Positions 61,914 to 64,000 of a DNA stretch of 64,000 nt are shown one piece after another. How positions within the stretch are numbered: the stretch's first letter is position 1; each line of letters begins with the position of its first letter. Made by a program: the position numbers and the translations under genes. The DNA comes from Laspinema palackyanum D2a (lineage in GTDB: Bacteria; Cyanobacteriota; Cyanobacteriia; Cyanobacteriales; Laspinemataceae). Where the stretch lies: the NCBI GenBank assembly GCA_025370845.1, contig JAMXFF010000017.1, positions 18,865-82,864 on the forward strand, read 5' to 3'. The notes beneath the pieces were generated by a model, which was not told the DNA's origin, searched no databases, and saw only the letters and a program-made list of their open reading frames with translations.

Positions 61914-64000
61914 ATGCATTTTCAATCTAAATTTTCCCATCTGAGTTTTAATGGTTCCCTCGTTTTACCCGTTGCCGCCTTTCTCTTCCCGTTACCGGGA
62001 TTCGCTCAGTTGTCCCCCACTCAGGTTACTTTTGACCTAGGGTCGGGTCTGGCCTCTTCCCCGCAGCAACCTCAGATACTGTTGTTACCAGAGTACCTGC
62101 AATCTGCAACAGGTTCCGATGAAAAGTTATCGGAAATTGAGACAACTGCTGGGAATGCTTTCCCTGAAACAGTCCCCGATGCCGCTAATTCCAGCAATAT
62201 CCCAGGGGAAAACTTACCTCAGATACTGTTGTTAACAGAGCATCTGCAATCTGCAACAGGCTCCGATGAAAAGTTATCGGAAATTGAGACAACTTCGGAA
62301 AATGCTTTCCCTGAAATAGTCCCCGATGCCGCTAATTCCAGCAATATCCCAGGGGAAAACTTACCTCAGATACTGTTGTTAACAGAGTACCTGCAATCTG
62401 CAACAGACTCCGATGAAAAGTTATCGGAAATTGAGACAACTGCTGGGAATGCTTTCCCTGAAACAGTCCCCGATGCCGCTAATTCCAGCAATATCCCAGG
62501 GGAAAACTTACCTCAGATACTGTTGTTAACAGAGCATCTGCAATCTGTAACAGGTCCCGATGAAAAGTTATCGGAAATTGAGACAATGGATCCTGAATTA
62601 GGGCCAATTTTCCCGATCGCCTCCAGTGACCCCGGGATGTTTTTGTCCCCAGAAATCATCCAAAATATCGGGTTGTTGGAAGCACCCAGAAAATTTTGGA
62701 ATTTCCAGGAATCGTCCAATATATCTGAACTTTCAGGCAAAAAATACTTAGGCAATGTAGCAACAATAAGGGAGACGGATGTAGCTGTTTTATTTAATAC
62801 GGCTGAAAATTTGTGCAAAAGGGGGGTTTTTTGCGTTAATAGCGCGAGGAGTGATGTCACGACAAATGTTGTGACAAATGTAGCAGTTGCAGGCCACAAT
62901 TTACTCCAATTTGCTCCTAACAACGTTGCCACATTTGTAATAACAGAAAACTTGTCGGATGTCTATCCTCTGAAATCAGCAATATGGCTTGAAAATACTG
63001 AATTTACAAGGATTACAGACATTGTTGACCGACTCACAAACGTGGCTACAGTTAGCAGTCAAGACTCATTGAATTTAGCGATAAATTTGGGGGGAGGGGA
63101 AAATTCAGAAAATTTCCAATTTCAGACACAAGACCCCCTTTCCCCCATTATAGCAGAAGGAAATCCAGGGTCAAGAGTGACTGGGGAAAATTTAGAAACT
63201 GCCAGGGAGGCGATCGCACAATCGGAGAGTGGCATCCGGATCCTGTCGCCAACTCCGGGGGAAATCTTAGGGGTTCCCGCCACCCCGATTATTGTGCAGT
63301 TTCCGGAAGGGACGGAAATCGAACTCCTGGTAAACGGGAATCCAGTATCTTCCGATGCAGTCGGACAAACGGAACGGGATAGTAATACAGGGCTGGTGAC
63401 GCAAACGTGGGTTGGGATTCCCTTGCAAGACGGGGAAAATGCGATCGCCATTCGAGTAGTTGGAGCAACGGTCAACGAATCGTTGGTTACCGTATTTGTC
63501 TCAGGAGGAGCGGCAGAAATTGCCGTAGAAACGGTTGAGAAAAGAGTGCCTGCCGATGGACGGTCCATTGTTAATATTCAGGGACGGTTATTAGATGAAA
63601 ATGGCAAATTAGTCGAACGGGAAACAGAGATTACCCTCAGTGCCAGTGCGGGAGAATTTATTGGGGAAGACCTGAATCTCGATCAGGCTGGATTTCAAGT
63701 ACCTGTGATCGCGGGGGAATTTACTGCTCAATTGCAATCGCCGTTAGATGCTCAGACCGTAAGAATTCGGGCGGCAACAGATACAGAAACCATTGCAGGG
63801 CGATCGCTAGAAGCATTTACTCAGATGCAGTTCGATACTTACCTCCGCCCGAGTTTAGTCACTGGGGGAATTAACCTGCGATTTGGACGGCGCGGATTAG
63901 ACTATTGGGGACGGTTGCGCGACTTTTTACCCCCGGATGAAAATAACGAGTTTAAATTAGATGTGACAGGTGCAGCGTTTGCCACTGGGGAGTTAGGCGG
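61914..64000 (+). CDS. Exported outer-surface protein with 49-residue repeats (3' end outside window)
   Basis: Open frame from the ATG at 61914, 6 bp after the previous stop, to the window end (about 695 residues seen). Signal peptide (about 1-32, LVLPVAAFLFPLPGFAQ), then 3.5 copies of a 49-residue repeat (about 52-225; SDEKLSEIETTAGNAFPETV), a beta region with invasin/Big-like domains (PILSPTPGEILGVPATPI-like IRILSPTPGEILGVPATPII, and VEKRVPADGRSIVNIQGRLL). Near the end INLRFGRRGLDYWGRLRDF suggests the start of an outer-membrane beta-barrel. Likely the anchor of the operon's surface assembly. Confidence 0.85.
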   Translation, partial: MHFQSKFSHLSFNGSLVLPVAAFLFPLPGFAQLSPTQVTFDLGSGLASSPQQPQILLLPEYLQSATGSDEKLSEIETTAGNAFPETVPDAANSSNIPGENLPQILLLTEHLQSATGSDEKLSEIETTSENAFPEIVPDAANSSNIPGENLPQILLLTEYLQSATDSDEKLSEIETTAGNAFPETVPDAANSSNIPGENLPQILLLTEHLQSVTGPDEKLSEIETMDPELGPIFPIASSDPGMFLSPEIIQNIGLLEAPRKFWNFQESSNISELSGKKYLGNVATIRETDVAVLFNTAENLCKRGVFCVNSARSDVTTNVVTNVAVAGHNLLQFAPNNVATFVITENLSDVYPLKSAIWLENTEFTRITDIVDRLTNVATVSSQDSLNLAINLGGGENSENFQFQTQDPLSPIIAEGNPGSRVTGENLETAREAIAQSESGIRILSPTPGEILGVPATPIIVQFPEGTEIELLVNGNPVSSDAVGQTERDSNTGLVTQTWVGIPLQDGENAIAIRVVGATVNESLVTVFVSGGAAEIAVETVEKRVPADGRSIVNIQGRLLDENGKLVERETEITLSASAGEFIGEDLNLDQAGFQVPVIAGEFTAQLQSPLDAQTVRIRAATDTETIAGRSLEAFTQMQFDTYLRPSLVTGGINLRFGRRGLDYWGRLRDFLPPDENNEFKLDVTGAAFATGELG
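62070..62585 (+). repeat. 147-bp tandem coding repeats
   Basis: Units start at 62070, 62217, 62364 and 62511 (cctcagatactgttgtt), each 147 bp, nearly identical; the fourth is cut at about 62585. In-frame (49 codons), so copy number can change without breaking the gene. Confidence 0.92.

Noticed and set aside
62513-63568. Minus-strand frames under the fourth surface protein
   Set aside because: The plus-strand frame is continuous from a signal peptide and contains in-frame 147-bp repeats; the antisense frames are shadows.

Overview
The window is chromosomal DNA from a cyanobacterium, probably a filamentous Oscillatoriales-type strain. It carries psbU, btpA, ycf46, ycf35 (DUF1257), a high-light-inducible protein, DUF3120, the TIGR03279/DUF512 protein and a Trp-rich TIGR02450 protein. 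GCGATCGC octamers (HIP1) are dense, and there are many palindromic intergenic repeats. No rRNA, tRNA or CRISPR array was recognised.

Layout. 1-7136 (minus strand): a compact conflict-type cluster of a membrane-anchored protein with a STAND-like C-terminus, a MoxR AAA+ ATPase, a vWA protein, nucleotidyltransferase/HEPN/nucleotidyltransferase genes, and a HEAT-repeat protein that runs off the left edge. 7823-10275: a ribbon-helix-helix (RHH) protein, Ycf46 and Ycf35 behind a strong promoter. 10383-33343: mostly housekeeping and signalling genes (inositol-phosphatase family, DUF58, BtpA, VKOR-thioredoxin fusion, CHASE2-PAS-GGDEF, NadB, PsbU, FHA-adenylate cyclase, DUF3120, UppP, a giant Ser/Thr kinase-ATPase-histidine kinase, DUF512).

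33666-40423 is an accessory segment. It holds a ParA-like ATPase, an unknown protein and a PD-(D/E)XK nuclease-like protein in one operon. A palindromic MITE and a broken copy of a PadR regulator follow, then an LEA-like amphipathic repeat protein with a duplicated leader, then the intact PadR gene. That PadR gene leads into an RND efflux pair (38495-43986), whose periplasmic adaptor has an expanded repeat hairpin.

44155-49166: an orphan RHH protein, an S9 peptidase, rhomboid protease, Trp-rich protein, ABC ATPase and ScpB, with a MITE abutting the ABC stop codon. 49167-51455 is insertion-sequence debris: a decayed ISAs1-like element with 42-bp inverted repeats next to an IS5-like transposase remnant. 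51727-55610: an Hlip, an exported TPR-CHAT protease-like protein and CutA. 56069-64000: a four-gene operon of exported DUF11-type surface proteins, the last cut by the window end.

The best candidates for an undescribed system are the MoxR-vWA cluster joined to a doubled MNT/HEPN module at the left edge, and the ParA/unknown/nuclease operon at 33666-35354. Both assignments rest on motifs read by eye; no database search was run.
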